Origin: Streptomyces sp. Ag109_O5-1
GTDB taxonomy: Bacteria; Actinomycetota; Actinomycetes; Streptomycetales; Streptomycetaceae
Direction: 5' to 3'
Assembly (NCBI RefSeq): GCF_003814875.1
Contig: NZ_RKQF01000001.1
Location: 3,720,001 to 3,784,000 of the forward strand
DNA length: 64,000 nt
The notes under the pieces were generated by a model. The model did no database searches. It saw nothing but the letters and a program-made list of their open reading frames with translations, and was not told the origin of the DNA. Position 1 is the first letter of the stretch. Every line of letters starts with the position of its first letter. A program made the translations under genes and the position numbers. This document shows, piece after piece, positions 1 through 7,647 of this stretch.

Positions 1-279
1 TTCGACGAGGCGATATGGCAGCGTGAGCGCTTCGGCATCGTGACCGAGGGCAGCGTGCACAAGTTCGCGGCCGACGAGCAGCTGCGGGACTTTCTGCTGG
101 GGACGCGGGGCCGGGTCCTGGTGGAGGCGAGCCCGGTGGACAGGGTGTGGGGGATCGGCCTGGCGGCGACGGACACGGCGGCGGAGGATCCGACGCGGTG
201 GAGGGGGCTGAACCTCCTGGGGTTCGCGCTGATGGAAGCAAGGGACAAGTTGCTGACCGACAGGACCGGTCCCGCCTGA
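1..279 (+). CDS. NADAR-family protein, C-terminal part (5' end outside window)
   Basis: The reading frame is open from the first base, so only the last 92 residues are present. They carry the family's closing signature: a VWGIGL segment, then W-x-G-x-NLLG-x-ALM before the terminal helix. NADAR (YbiA/DUF1768) proteins are N-glycosidases acting on ADP-ribose derivatives or on riboflavin-pathway intermediates; which substrate applies here cannot be told from this fragment. The TGA stop at 277-279 runs straight into a dispersed intergenic repeat. Full-length family members are about 150-190 residues, so roughly half is missing to the left. Confidence 0.8.
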   Translation, partial: FDEAIWQRERFGIVTEGSVHKFAADEQLRDFLLGTRGRVLVEASPVDRVWGIGLAATDTAAEDPTRWRGLNLLGFALMEARDKLLTDRTGPA

Positions 280-357
280 GGGGCGCGGGGCTGTATCGAT
301 ATGCGGCTCCGCCGCGTGGGCGCGACCAGCCCCCCACCAGCCCGCACCCGAACTGCG
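279..357. repeat. Dispersed intergenic repeat, copy 1
   Basis: This block is nearly identical to 27421-27498. Both begin AGGGGCGCG, share the core GCGGCTCCGCCGCGTGGGCG, continue into CGACCAGCCCCC, and end in a CCCGCA-CCGAA tract. It can fold: GGGGCTG near 287 pairs with CAGCCCC near 330, around an inner GCGG/CCGC hairpin. It lies just after the NADAR stop, so it may act as a terminator-like element. Confidence 0.7.
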
Positions 358-365
358 ACCGTTCC

Positions 366-1046
366 TTATCCTCCGTGCCTCGCAGCCAACGCGATCAGCA
401 CGACGAACCCGCCGGAAATCACCAGTCCCGCCGACCCGCAGATGATCCCCGCCAGCGCCTGCCCACCGTTCGTGGCCTCGCCCCGCCCCACCCGGGCCCG
501 CCCGATGGAACCGAAGACGATCGCCAGCACCCCCATCACCAGCGAGACCGGCACCAGACAGAACCCGATCGCGCTGATGATCCCGGTGACCAGGCTGGCG
601 GTGCCGAGCCCGTTGTTGGGCATCGGCTGCATTCCGGGCCAGCCGCCGTAGCCCGCGGGCCCGCCCGGGTAGGAGGGGAGCGGTTGGCCTGGATAGCCGT
701 AACCGGGGCCGGGAGCGACGGGGGCAGGGGGCCCGGGATAGCCGTAGGGAACCCGCCCGGGCCCGTCCGGGGCTATCGGCGGCGGAGGCACGGCCGCACC
801 CTGCTGCGGCGCGGGCGGCGCGTAGGGGTTCGGCGCCGCGAAGGGGTTCGCGGGCGGAGCCGCAGCGGTGCCGGACGGCGCGGCGTAGGGGTTGGCCCAC
901 CCCGGCGGCGGCACGTCGGCGACGGCGTCCCCCACCGGCCCGCCCCCGGGCCCGTCTCCGGGCCCGTCTCCGAGGCCGCCCCCGGGACCCGCGTCCGCCC
1001 CCTTCTCCAGCCGTATCTTCGGAGCCTCCGGCACCTCGTCAGCCAT
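366..1046 (-). CDS. DUF4190 domain membrane protein with a Pro/Gly-rich N-terminal arm
   Basis: This 226-residue protein has two parts. Residues 1 to about 150 are a disordered arm dominated by Pro, Gly and Ala with scattered NPYAAP and GYGYPG-like repeats. The last 75 residues hold two hydrophobic helices (beginning ASLVTGIISAIGF and ALAGIICGSAGLVI) separated by a short polar loop containing GRARVGRGEA, which is the DUF4190 pattern. It is probably an inner-membrane protein with the Pro-rich arm in the cytoplasm. Function is unknown; similar proteins are common in Streptomyces, often as several paralogues. The ATG at 1046 is chosen because a GGAGAAGGGG purine tract lies a short way upstream. 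Confidence 0.75.
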   Translation of the reverse strand: MADEVPEAPKIRLEKGADAGPGGGLGDGPGDGPGGGPVGDAVADVPPPGWANPYAAPSGTAAAPPANPFAAPNPYAPPAPQQGAAVPPPPIAPDGPGRVPYGYPGPPAPVAPGPGYGYPGQPLPSYPGGPAGYGGWPGMQPMPNNGLGTASLVTGIISAIGFCLVPVSLVMGVLAIVFGSIGRARVGRGEATNGGQALAGIICGSAGLVISGGFVVLIALAARHGG

Positions 1047-1219
1047 CGTGCGATGTCCCCTTCTCCTGCGCGTATGCCGCCGTCATGCTAAGGCCCGGCA
1101 CCCCGCCGCATCCCGGCCCGGCCTACGATGACCCCGAGTCACCGATCAGCCGATCACCGCGCAGGACCCCACGGCCGTACCCCGCCGTAGGCGGCCCGCG
1201 CCGTTCCGGGGAGGAACCC

Positions 1220-2281
1220 TTGACCGACCGCCACACCGATACCGCCGCCCTGCGTGATGTGCACGCCTTCATCGCCGGGCTGCCCAAGGCCGAACTGCAC
1301 GTCCATCACGTCGGCTCCGCCTCCCCCCGTATCGTCTCGGAACTGGCCGCCCGGCACCCCGACTCCAAGGTCCCCAGCGACCCCGAGGCCCTGGCCGACT
1401 ACTTCACGTTCACGGACTTCGCCCACTTCATCGACGTCTATCTGTCGGTCGTCGACCTGATCCGCACGCCCGAGGACGTCCGGCTGCTCACCTACGAGGT
1501 GGCCCGCGACCTGGCCCGCCAGCAGGTGCGCTACGCCGAGCTGACGATCACACCGTTCTCGTCCACCCGGCGCGGGATCGACGAGCGGGCCTTCATGGAC
1601 GCCATCGAGGACGCGCGGAAGGCGGCGGAGGCCGAGTTCGGCACGGTGCTGCGCTGGTGCTTCGACATCCCCGGCGAGGCGGGTCTGGAGGCCGCCGAGG
1701 AGACGGTACGGCTGGCGACCGACGACCGGATCCGCCCGGAGGGTCTTGTCTCCTTCGGTCTCGGCGGCCCCGAGATCGGCGTGCCCCGGCCGCAGTTCAA
1801 GCCGTACTTCGACCGGGCCATCGCGGCCGGCCTGCACTCCGTCCCGCACGCCGGCGAGACCACGGGCCCCGGCACCGTCTGGGACGCGCTCGTCGAGCTG
1901 CGTGCCGAGCGCATCGGCCACGGCACCAGCTCCGCCCAGGACCCGAAGCTCCTGGCGCACCTCGCCGAGCACCGCATCGCGCTGGAGGTGTGCCCGACCT
2001 CCAACATCGCCACCCGCGCGGTCCGCGCCCTCGAAGAACACCCGATCAAGGACTTCGTGGACGCCGGCGTCCTGGTCACGATCAACTCCGACGACCCGCC
2101 GATGTTCGGCACCGACCTCGACGGCGAGTACGCGGTCGCCGCCCGCCTCCTCGGCCTCGACGAGCGCGGCATCGCCGACCTCGCCAAGAACGCGGTGGAG
2201 GCGTCGTTCCTGGACGAGTCGGGCAAGGCCAGGATCTCGACCGAGATCGACGCCTACACCAAGGCGTGGCTCGCCCCCTGA
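1220..2281 (+). CDS. add: Adenosine deaminase
   Basis: This enzyme deaminates adenosine (and deoxyadenosine) to inosine in purine salvage. Family residues are visible: the zinc-binding HxH near the N-terminus (ELHVHHVGSAS), the catalytic HAGE (SVPHAGETTG), the GHG(T) segment, and the SDDPPMFGTDL metal/substrate loop. The HVHH sequence departs from the usual HVHLDG but looks typical of actinobacterial members. The frame stays open back to 1085, but a TTG at 1220 preceded by GGGGAGGA gives the expected length (353 residues) and an N-terminus just ahead of the conserved FIAGLPKAELH. The next gene follows 55 bases later on the same strand. Confidence 0.9.
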   Translation: MTDRHTDTAALRDVHAFIAGLPKAELHVHHVGSASPRIVSELAARHPDSKVPSDPEALADYFTFTDFAHFIDVYLSVVDLIRTPEDVRLLTYEVARDLARQQVRYAELTITPFSSTRRGIDERAFMDAIEDARKAAEAEFGTVLRWCFDIPGEAGLEAAEETVRLATDDRIRPEGLVSFGLGGPEIGVPRPQFKPYFDRAIAAGLHSVPHAGETTGPGTVWDALVELRAERIGHGTSSAQDPKLLAHLAEHRIALEVCPTSNIATRAVRALEEHPIKDFVDAGVLVTINSDDPPMFGTDLDGEYAVAARLLGLDERGIADLAKNAVEASFLDESGKARISTEIDAYTKAWLAP

Positions 2282-2336
2282 AACCCCTGTCCGCGCCCCG
2301 GCCCGGGCTCGGGCCCGCCCCTGAGAACATGGGCTC

Positions 2337-3032
2337 ATGCAGACCGTGACCGCCGTGGCCCACCGCGGCGACCCCTACCGCTTCCGCGAGAACACGCTCG
2401 ACTCCCTGCGTTCCGCGCTCCGACTGGGCGCGGACGCGGTGGAGACCGACGTACGCCTCACCCGTGACGGCGTCCCCGTCCTGCTGCATGACGGCACGCT
2501 CAAGCGGTTGTGGGGGCACGACCGCCCGTTGACCGCGCTGTCGGCCGACGAGGTGCGTGGGCTGACGGCGGGCGGTGTCCCGACGCTCGCCGAGGCGCTC
2601 GCGGCGACGGAGGGCGGCCGGGTGATGATCGACCTGCCCGGTGCGCCGAGCGAGCGGGCGGTGGCCAGGATCGTGGCCGTGGCCCGGGAGTGCGGTGCGA
2701 CGGACCGCGTGTACTACACGGGGGACGCCCCGTCGATGCTGGCGGTACGGGCGGCCGACGCGGCCGCCGAGATCGCCCTGACCCGCACGACCCTGGCCCC
2801 GGCCCGCCCGGTGCTGCTGGCCTCGATCCGCCCGCACTACCTCAACTACCGCTTCAGCCTGCTTGACCGCGCCCTCACGGAACACGTGCACCGCAGCGGC
2901 TACCTGGTCTCGTGCTGGACCCCGGACACCCGCCGCTCGATGCGCCGCCTCCTGGAGACGGGCGTCGACTCGATCACGACGAACAGGGTGGACGTGCTGA
3001 ACGCGCTGCGTGGTTACACGGCCGACCGCTGA
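2337..3032 (+). CDS. Glycerophosphodiester phosphodiesterase
   Basis: This cytoplasmic 231-residue GDPD-family protein hydrolyses deacylated phospholipids to glycerol-3-phosphate and an alcohol. Conserved TIM-barrel signatures are present: AHRGD at residues 7-11, the ENT motif, E-x-D in the next strand (VETDVRL) and LHDGTLKR. The C-terminal strand holds a SCWTPD motif and ends with the ITTNRVD motif. No signal peptide is visible, so it is probably intracellular. Its last 19 bases overlap the 3' end of the convergent sigma-factor gene. Confidence 0.88.
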   Translation: MQTVTAVAHRGDPYRFRENTLDSLRSALRLGADAVETDVRLTRDGVPVLLHDGTLKRLWGHDRPLTALSADEVRGLTAGGVPTLAEALAATEGGRVMIDLPGAPSERAVARIVAVARECGATDRVYYTGDAPSMLAVRAADAAAEIALTRTTLAPARPVLLASIRPHYLNYRFSLLDRALTEHVHRSGYLVSCWTPDTRRSMRRLLETGVDSITTNRVDVLNALRGYTADR

Positions 3033-4711
3033 GGCACCGTCGAGGCGTCACTCGGCGTCTTCCGCGTCACGTACTGCGGAACCGGCGCCGAATCCTTCCC
3101 GTCGTCCCGCACCAGCCCGTACCGGATGGCCCCGTCCGGCGGCCCGTACAGCACGTCCTTCGCCGCCGCGTCCCACGACGAGGGAAAGACGCTCAGACCG
3201 TAGTCCGCCCCCCGCTCGTTCACGGTCAGCGTGACGCTTCCGTCGACGTAGTAGTACTCGTTCTGCCACATCTGCTGAGCGCCGGAGGGCAACACCGCGT
3301 ACCCCACCGCCGAGTTGCCCATCCCCGTCGCGGAGGTGTCCGTCGTGCTCACCCGGTCGTCCATGCGCCGCCCGCCCCCGGACGCCACATGGAAGAGCTT
3401 CCCCTTCAACCCGGTCCAGGAGGGCATCACCAGGCTCCCGGCCCGGTACTGCGGTGAGATCTGCCAGCGGACCAGCACATAGCCCTGTCCGCTGAGGGTC
3501 ACGCTGTCCCCGCGGTGGTTCATGACGGCGTGCGCACCGCCCGTACTGGTGATCCCGGCCTCCGGCCGGTGCGGCAGCGCGCCCGGCCTGGTGTCCGGGT
3601 CCGGCGCCTTGTCCACCGCGTCGACAACCGAGCCGTAGCCCCCCGCACTCGCCGAGGCCGACAAAGACGGGGACGGCGAGGCGGACGGCGAGACCGAAGG
3701 GGACGGCGCGGTGGTGGTCGGCCCCGGCGCCGCGGGCCGCGCACTCGTGACCACCGCCGTCGGCGACACCCCCGTACGCGGTGCGGGATCCCCCGGCGTC
3801 TGTACGACGACATACGCGCCGCCCGCGACGATCGTCGCCCCCGCCGTCACCGCGACCGCCGGTTTGGTCAGCGCGCCCAGCACCTTCGCCGACCACCCGG
3901 TGGAGGTCGCGGCGGTGGCCGCCACCGCCGTCTTGCCGCCGAGGGCCAGCGACAGCGTGAAGCCCACCGGCACCGGTACCAGGGCGATCCCGACCAGCAG
4001 CCGGTCCGCCGGTACGACGGATTCGCGGGTGTCGCCGCAGTAGCCGCAGCCCCGGATGTGCCGGGCCAGCCGCTTGCGCCAGACGGAGTCGGGCCGCCCG
4101 TCCCAGCGGGCGGTCAGCTCGCGCAGCTCCGGACAGGCCCCCTCCAGCGCGCGCACGATGCCGCGCGAGACCTCCAGCCGTTCCTTCATCCGCTGGACGC
4201 GTACGGCGGCGTGCTGCCGGCTGATGCCGACGGCCGATGCCAGCTCGCGCCGGGTGAGTTCACCGGAGACCTCCAGCCACCACAGCGACACCAGCTGCCG
4301 GTCCTCGGGGTCCAGCCAGCGCACCGCCTCCGCGACCTCCCTCCGCTGCCCCTCCAACTGGAGTCGCAGCACGGTGAGTTCGGCGAAGTCGACACCCCCG
4401 TCCGGGACCGTCTCGTCCAGTTTCCGCTCCTGTCTGCGGCGGGCCCGGTCCCGTATCTGCCGCATGGCGATGGCCACCAGCCAGGACCGGAAGCTGTCCG
4501 GGTCGCGGAGGGTGCCGAGGTTGCCGACGGCACGCAGCATGGTCTCCTGGACGACGTCGTCGACGTCGGCGTGACCGTTGAGGGCGCGGCCGACGACGTT
4601 GTAGACCAGCGGCAGCCAGCCCTCGACCAGTTCGTCCAGCGCGCGCCGGTCGCCCGTCTGCGCGGCCGCGATGGTGGCATGCCACTGCCGCACGTGCACG
4701 TCCGTCCTCAT
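3014..4711 (-). CDS. ECF RNA polymerase sigma factor fused to an anti-sigma-like zinc/membrane domain and an extracellular domain
   Basis: At 565 residues this is about three times the size of a plain ECF sigma factor. Residues 10-100 form sigma region 2 (with VDDVVQETMLRA) and 115-185 region 4 with its helix-turn-helix (ELASAVGISRQHAAV). Then comes HxxxCxxC (H218, C222, C225), the zinc pattern of ZAS anti-sigma factors. Two membrane segments follow, at about 237-258 and 283-304, then a Ser/Pro/Thr linker and about 200 exported residues without an obvious catalytic motif. This layout matches ECF groups with C-terminal membrane extensions (ECF52-like), in which sigma and sensor sit in one polypeptide. 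No separate anti-sigma gene is adjacent. How activity is released (proteolysis or a conformational switch) is not shown by the sequence. Confidence 0.85.
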   Translation of the reverse strand: MRTDVHVRQWHATIAAAQTGDRRALDELVEGWLPLVYNVVGRALNGHADVDDVVQETMLRAVGNLGTLRDPDSFRSWLVAIAMRQIRDRARRRQERKLDETVPDGGVDFAELTVLRLQLEGQRREVAEAVRWLDPEDRQLVSLWWLEVSGELTRRELASAVGISRQHAAVRVQRMKERLEVSRGIVRALEGACPELRELTARWDGRPDSVWRKRLARHIRGCGYCGDTRESVVPADRLLVGIALVPVPVGFTLSLALGGKTAVAATAATSTGWSAKVLGALTKPAVAVTAGATIVAGGAYVVVQTPGDPAPRTGVSPTAVVTSARPAAPGPTTTAPSPSVSPSASPSPSLSASASAGGYGSVVDAVDKAPDPDTRPGALPHRPEAGITSTGGAHAVMNHRGDSVTLSGQGYVLVRWQISPQYRAGSLVMPSWTGLKGKLFHVASGGGRRMDDRVSTTDTSATGMGNSAVGYAVLPSGAQQMWQNEYYYVDGSVTLTVNERGADYGLSVFPSSWDAAAKDVLYGPPDGAIRYGLVRDDGKDSAPVPQYVTRKTPSDASTVPQRSAV

Positions 4712-4988
4712 AACCGCACCCTCTCAGCCGGGGCGGTGGCGTGGGCAATGTCGGGGATCACAGGGTGGAGACGGAGTGAGGGGTTCCGGGATAACACTTT
4801 TTCGCCCCGGAGTTCTGCGGCGCTCACCGCCCCTAGGGGAAGACCCTTGTCAACTCCCCCATTTTCAGAGTCAGTTGCTGGGTGACGGCTCCGGGGCACA
4901 CACCCTCCTCGCCGACGATCCGGGAGCCGCCGCGCCCCCGGAAGATGATCACATCCCCTTCACCGATCGCCTTCTGAGGAGCTCACGC

Positions 4989-6158
4989 ATGCGTGTCCGC
5001 ACCCGGAGCACCGCTCTCGCCGCCTCCCTCGTCCTGGCCCTCGCGGCCGGACCGCTGGCGGCACCCGCCTTCGCCGCGACCGCGGCATCGGCCCCCGCCG
5101 CCGGCCAGAGCACCACCGGCCCGGACGCCGAGGCGCTGCGCGCCGCGATCGCCGGGCTGCCCGATGCGGACGCCACCGCCGCGCTCGTCCGGGTGGGCGG
5201 CACCGACGGTGTCTGGCGGGGCAGCGCGGGCGTGCACGATCTGGCGAGCGGCCGGGCGGCGGACCCGGACGCCCGGTTCCGGGCCGGTTCGACGACGAAG
5301 GTGGTGACGGCGGCGGCCGTGCTGAGGCTGGCGGCGGACGGGCGGATCGACCTCGGCGCGCCCGTCCAGCGCTACCTCCCGGGACTGTTCACCCCGGCCT
5401 TCCGGCCCATCACCGTACGGCAGTTGCTGAACCACACCAGCGGCATCCAGGCCGGCGACGGCTGGGGCGACTCCTTCGAGGCGCAGTACGCGCACCGCTT
5501 CGACACGCTCACCCCGGAGCAGGTCGTACGGTCGGCGGTGGCGAAGGGGCCGGAGTTCGCCCCGGGCGCCCGGCAGGACTACCTCAACATCAACTACACG
5601 GTGCTCGGGCTGCTGATCGAGAAGGTGACCGGTCGGTCGTACGCCGACGAGGCGACCCGGCTGGTGCTGCGCCCCGCCGGGATGCGGGACACCTACTTCC
5701 CCGGCACCGACCCGCGGATCCGCGGCCCGCACAACCACGGCTACCAGAAGGTGACCAAGGCCGACGGGACCACCGGGTTCGTGGACGTCACGGAGTGGAA
5801 CCAGGCGGACCGGTTCGCGGCCGGGGACATGATCTCCACGACCGCCGACCTGGAACGGCTGCTCACCTCCCTCTTCCGGGGCCGGATCGTGCCGCCGGGA
5901 CCGCAGCTGGAGGAGATGTTCACGGTCCCGGCGCACATCGAGGGCGCCACCTACAGTGCCGGGCTGCAGCGGTTCGCGTACCAGGGGCGGGTGTACTGGC
6001 TCAAGTCGGGTGCCCGGTACGGCTACAGCTCCGTCATCGCCGGGACCCGCGACCTGGGTCGGACCCTCGTCTACTCGGTCGGCTCGACCGACGCGAAGGG
6101 CGAGGAGATGAACCCAGTGGCCCAGCGGATCGCGCTGGCCGCGCTCAAGCAGGGGTGA
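4989..6158 (+). CDS. Secreted serine beta-lactamase / D-Ala-D-Ala carboxypeptidase-type hydrolase
   Basis: This 389-residue exported protein has a Sec signal peptide (basic start, hydrophobic core, cleavage near AFA-A at about residue 30). The penicillin-binding fold is shown by S101-x-x-K104 (AGSTTKVVTAA), a Tyr-containing second motif (DYLNINYTVLG, in place of the commoner YSN) and a third-motif candidate KSGARYG. It is most like the R61-type D,D-peptidases and serine esterases secreted by Streptomyces. Its natural substrate (peptidoglycan stem peptide, D-amino-acid peptide or ester) cannot be decided. The ATG at 4989 follows TGAGGAG; the frame extends upstream but without a signal peptide. 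It is divergent from the sigma-factor gene, sharing the 4712-4988 intergenic space. Confidence 0.85.
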   Translation: MRVRTRSTALAASLVLALAAGPLAAPAFAATAASAPAAGQSTTGPDAEALRAAIAGLPDADATAALVRVGGTDGVWRGSAGVHDLASGRAADPDARFRAGSTTKVVTAAAVLRLAADGRIDLGAPVQRYLPGLFTPAFRPITVRQLLNHTSGIQAGDGWGDSFEAQYAHRFDTLTPEQVVRSAVAKGPEFAPGARQDYLNINYTVLGLLIEKVTGRSYADEATRLVLRPAGMRDTYFPGTDPRIRGPHNHGYQKVTKADGTTGFVDVTEWNQADRFAAGDMISTTADLERLLTSLFRGRIVPPGPQLEEMFTVPAHIEGATYSAGLQRFAYQGRVYWLKSGARYGYSSVIAGTRDLGRTLVYSVGSTDAKGEEMNPVAQRIALAALKQG

Positions 6159-6510
6159 GGGTGAGCGCGCCGGTGTAGGTGGCGCCGGGGGTCAGGGCGG
6201 TCGCCGTGCCGTCGACGGTGAGGGTGAGGGTCCGGCCCGTCGGCCCCTGCACCGTCGCGTCCGCGTCGACGACCAGCTTCGTCAGGTACGACGTGCCGGT
6301 GACCGTCCAGACCGATCCGGCGCCCAGCTTCACGATCACGCCGTTGTTGACCGCGGCCTGCGGGGTGTTGGTGACGCGGTTGATCTGCCGCCACTCCGTC
6401 GAAGTGATGGTGGTGACGGCGTGCCGGGAGGCCGACGCGGAGATCACGCCCTCGACCCGGGTGCGCTCGAAGGCGGCGACCAGGTTCTTGCCGGGACTGG
6501 TGCGGGCCAA
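6145..6510 (-). pseudogene. C-terminal remnant of a secreted beta-rich protein
   Basis: On the reverse strand about 121 codons with good coding bias end in TGA at 6145. They read as beta-strand-rich sequence with runs such as VWTVTGTSYLTKLVVDADA and GATYTGALTLTPA. The style suits the end of an exported beta-helix or polysaccharide-lyase-like protein. No start codon with a ribosome-binding site lies upstream; coding character stops near 6510 before the regulatory palindrome at 6557. The 3' end overlaps the serine hydrolase gene by 14 bases. It is read here as the tail of a deleted gene; the family is not recognised with certainty. Confidence 0.45.
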
Positions 6511-6556
6511 GTAACAGCGGGGCGGTCTCCCGGCGGCGCGGGAGTGGGCGTAGCAT

Positions 6557-6579
6557 GTGAACGAAACCGTTTCGTTCAC
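6557..6579. promoter_or_regulatory. Perfect 11-bp inverted repeat, candidate operator
   Basis: Arms GTGAACGAAAC and GTTTCGTTCAC flank a single C, giving a 23-base near-perfect palindrome. The ACGAAAC/GTTTCGT core is the style of TetR-family operators. No TetR gene lies next to it (the nearest in the window is at 49983). It sits 47 bases before the start of the response-regulator gene. Confidence 0.6.
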
Positions 6580-6626
6580 GGAACGGACCTCGCATGGAAC
6601 GGACCCCGCACGGAACGGACCTCGCA
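6579..6626. repeat. Three tandem 16-bp repeats
   Basis: The unit YGGAACGGACCYCGCA occurs three times back to back (6579-6594, 6595-6610, 6611-6626), starting on the last base of the palindrome and ending at the response-regulator ATG. Copies differ only at two pyrimidine positions. It may be a binding array or a slippage product that rewrote the leader. Confidence 0.8.
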
Positions 6627-7360
6627 TGGAGAAGACAGGCATCGTCTCCGTACTCGTCGTCAACGACCAATCCCTCCAGCGCCTCGCCCTGCGCATGCTC
6701 CTCACCGCCGAGCCCGGCCTGACGGTCGTCGGGGAAGCGGCGGACGGGGACGAGGCGATCCGTGCGAGCGCCGCGCTCCGCCCCGATGTCGTCCTCATGG
6801 ACAGCCAGCCGTCCGGGGCGGGCGGCATCGAGACCATCCGACGCCTCGCCCGCCCGCCCCGCCCCGCCCGCCGGGCCCCCGGCCTCACCGACCTCGCCGG
6901 CCTCACCGGAGAGGAGGCGTTCACCCCCCGGGTGCTGGTGCTGACCGCGGCCGACCGGGAGGCGGACGCCTGGGCCGCCCTGCGCGCGGGCGCCGACGGC
7001 TTTCTGCTGAACGACGCCGACCCGGCCGAACTGACCGCGGCCATCCGGGTGGTGGCCGCCGGGGACGCCGTCATCACCCCCGGTCTGACCCGGGCGCTCA
7101 TCGACGCCGTCCGCGAGCAGCACACCGTCCGCCCCCTCCCCCGCCCCTCGGGGCTCGGCGCCCTCACCGAACGCGAGCGGGACGTCCTGGTCGCCGTCGC
7201 CTCCGGCTGGTCCAACGCCGAGATCGCACAGTGGCTGTCCATCGCCCCGACCACCGTGAAGACCCATGTCAGCAACGTCCTCGGAAAGATCGGCGCCCGC
7301 GCCCGCGTCCAGGCGGTGACCTTTGCCTACGAGTCGGGGCTCCTCAGGCCGGCGGCCTGA
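6626..7360 (+). CDS. LuxR/NarL-type response regulator with a degenerate receiver domain
   Basis: Residues 8 to about 135 form a receiver domain and about 165-240 a LuxR helix-turn-helix (LTERERDVLVAVASGWSNAEIAQ). The phospho-acceptor Asp is present in VVLMDSQ, but the usual N-terminal acidic pair reads N-D (VVNDQSLQR) and about 23 Pro/Arg/Gly-rich residues are inserted before the fourth strand (TPRVLVLT). Phosphorylation may therefore be weak or altered. No histidine kinase is adjacent, so it is an orphan. The ATG at 6626 is preferred because it starts just before the first beta strand; an in-frame GTG at 6557 would place the palindrome and repeats inside the coding sequence. Confidence 0.8.
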   Translation: MEKTGIVSVLVVNDQSLQRLALRMLLTAEPGLTVVGEAADGDEAIRASAALRPDVVLMDSQPSGAGGIETIRRLARPPRPARRAPGLTDLAGLTGEEAFTPRVLVLTAADREADAWAALRAGADGFLLNDADPAELTAAIRVVAAGDAVITPGLTRALIDAVREQHTVRPLPRPSGLGALTERERDVLVAVASGWSNAEIAQWLSIAPTTVKTHVSNVLGKIGARARVQAVTFAYESGLLRPAA

Positions 7361-7390
7361 GGAGCCCCGACGGACAGCCACTAGAAGCCC

Positions 7391-7606
7391 CTAGAAGCTC
7401 TCGCCGCCCAGCGCCTTGAGGAACGCCAGTGGGTTCCAGTACTCGCGGTACTTGGCGGCCTTGCCGTCCTTGAACGTCACGAACGTCGCGTAACTCACGT
7501 TGTAGGGGTTCCCGTTGGCCAGCACGCGGCCGGTGACGCTCCAGTCGGCGATGGCCGTGTCCGGGTCGTCGGTCGAGTGGATCTCCAGCGATGTGATGCT
7601 GTGGAA
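7391..7606 (-). pseudogene. C-terminal fragment of an NTF2/SnoaL-like protein
   Basis: About 71 codons ending at 7391 match the end of the SnoaL/ketosteroid-isomerase-like fold: a long strand ending IADWSVTGRVLANG, a YATFVTFKDGK strand, and the typical closing KYREYWNPLAFL. Intact members are about 130 residues, so the N-terminal half is gone. Upstream the frame runs into unrelated sequence next to the stop of the transporter chimera. It is probably a dead fragment produced by deletion. Confidence 0.6.
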
Positions 7607-7647
7607 CGCACCTACGCGACCGCGCGGCGCGGCTGACTGCCCGGCGA

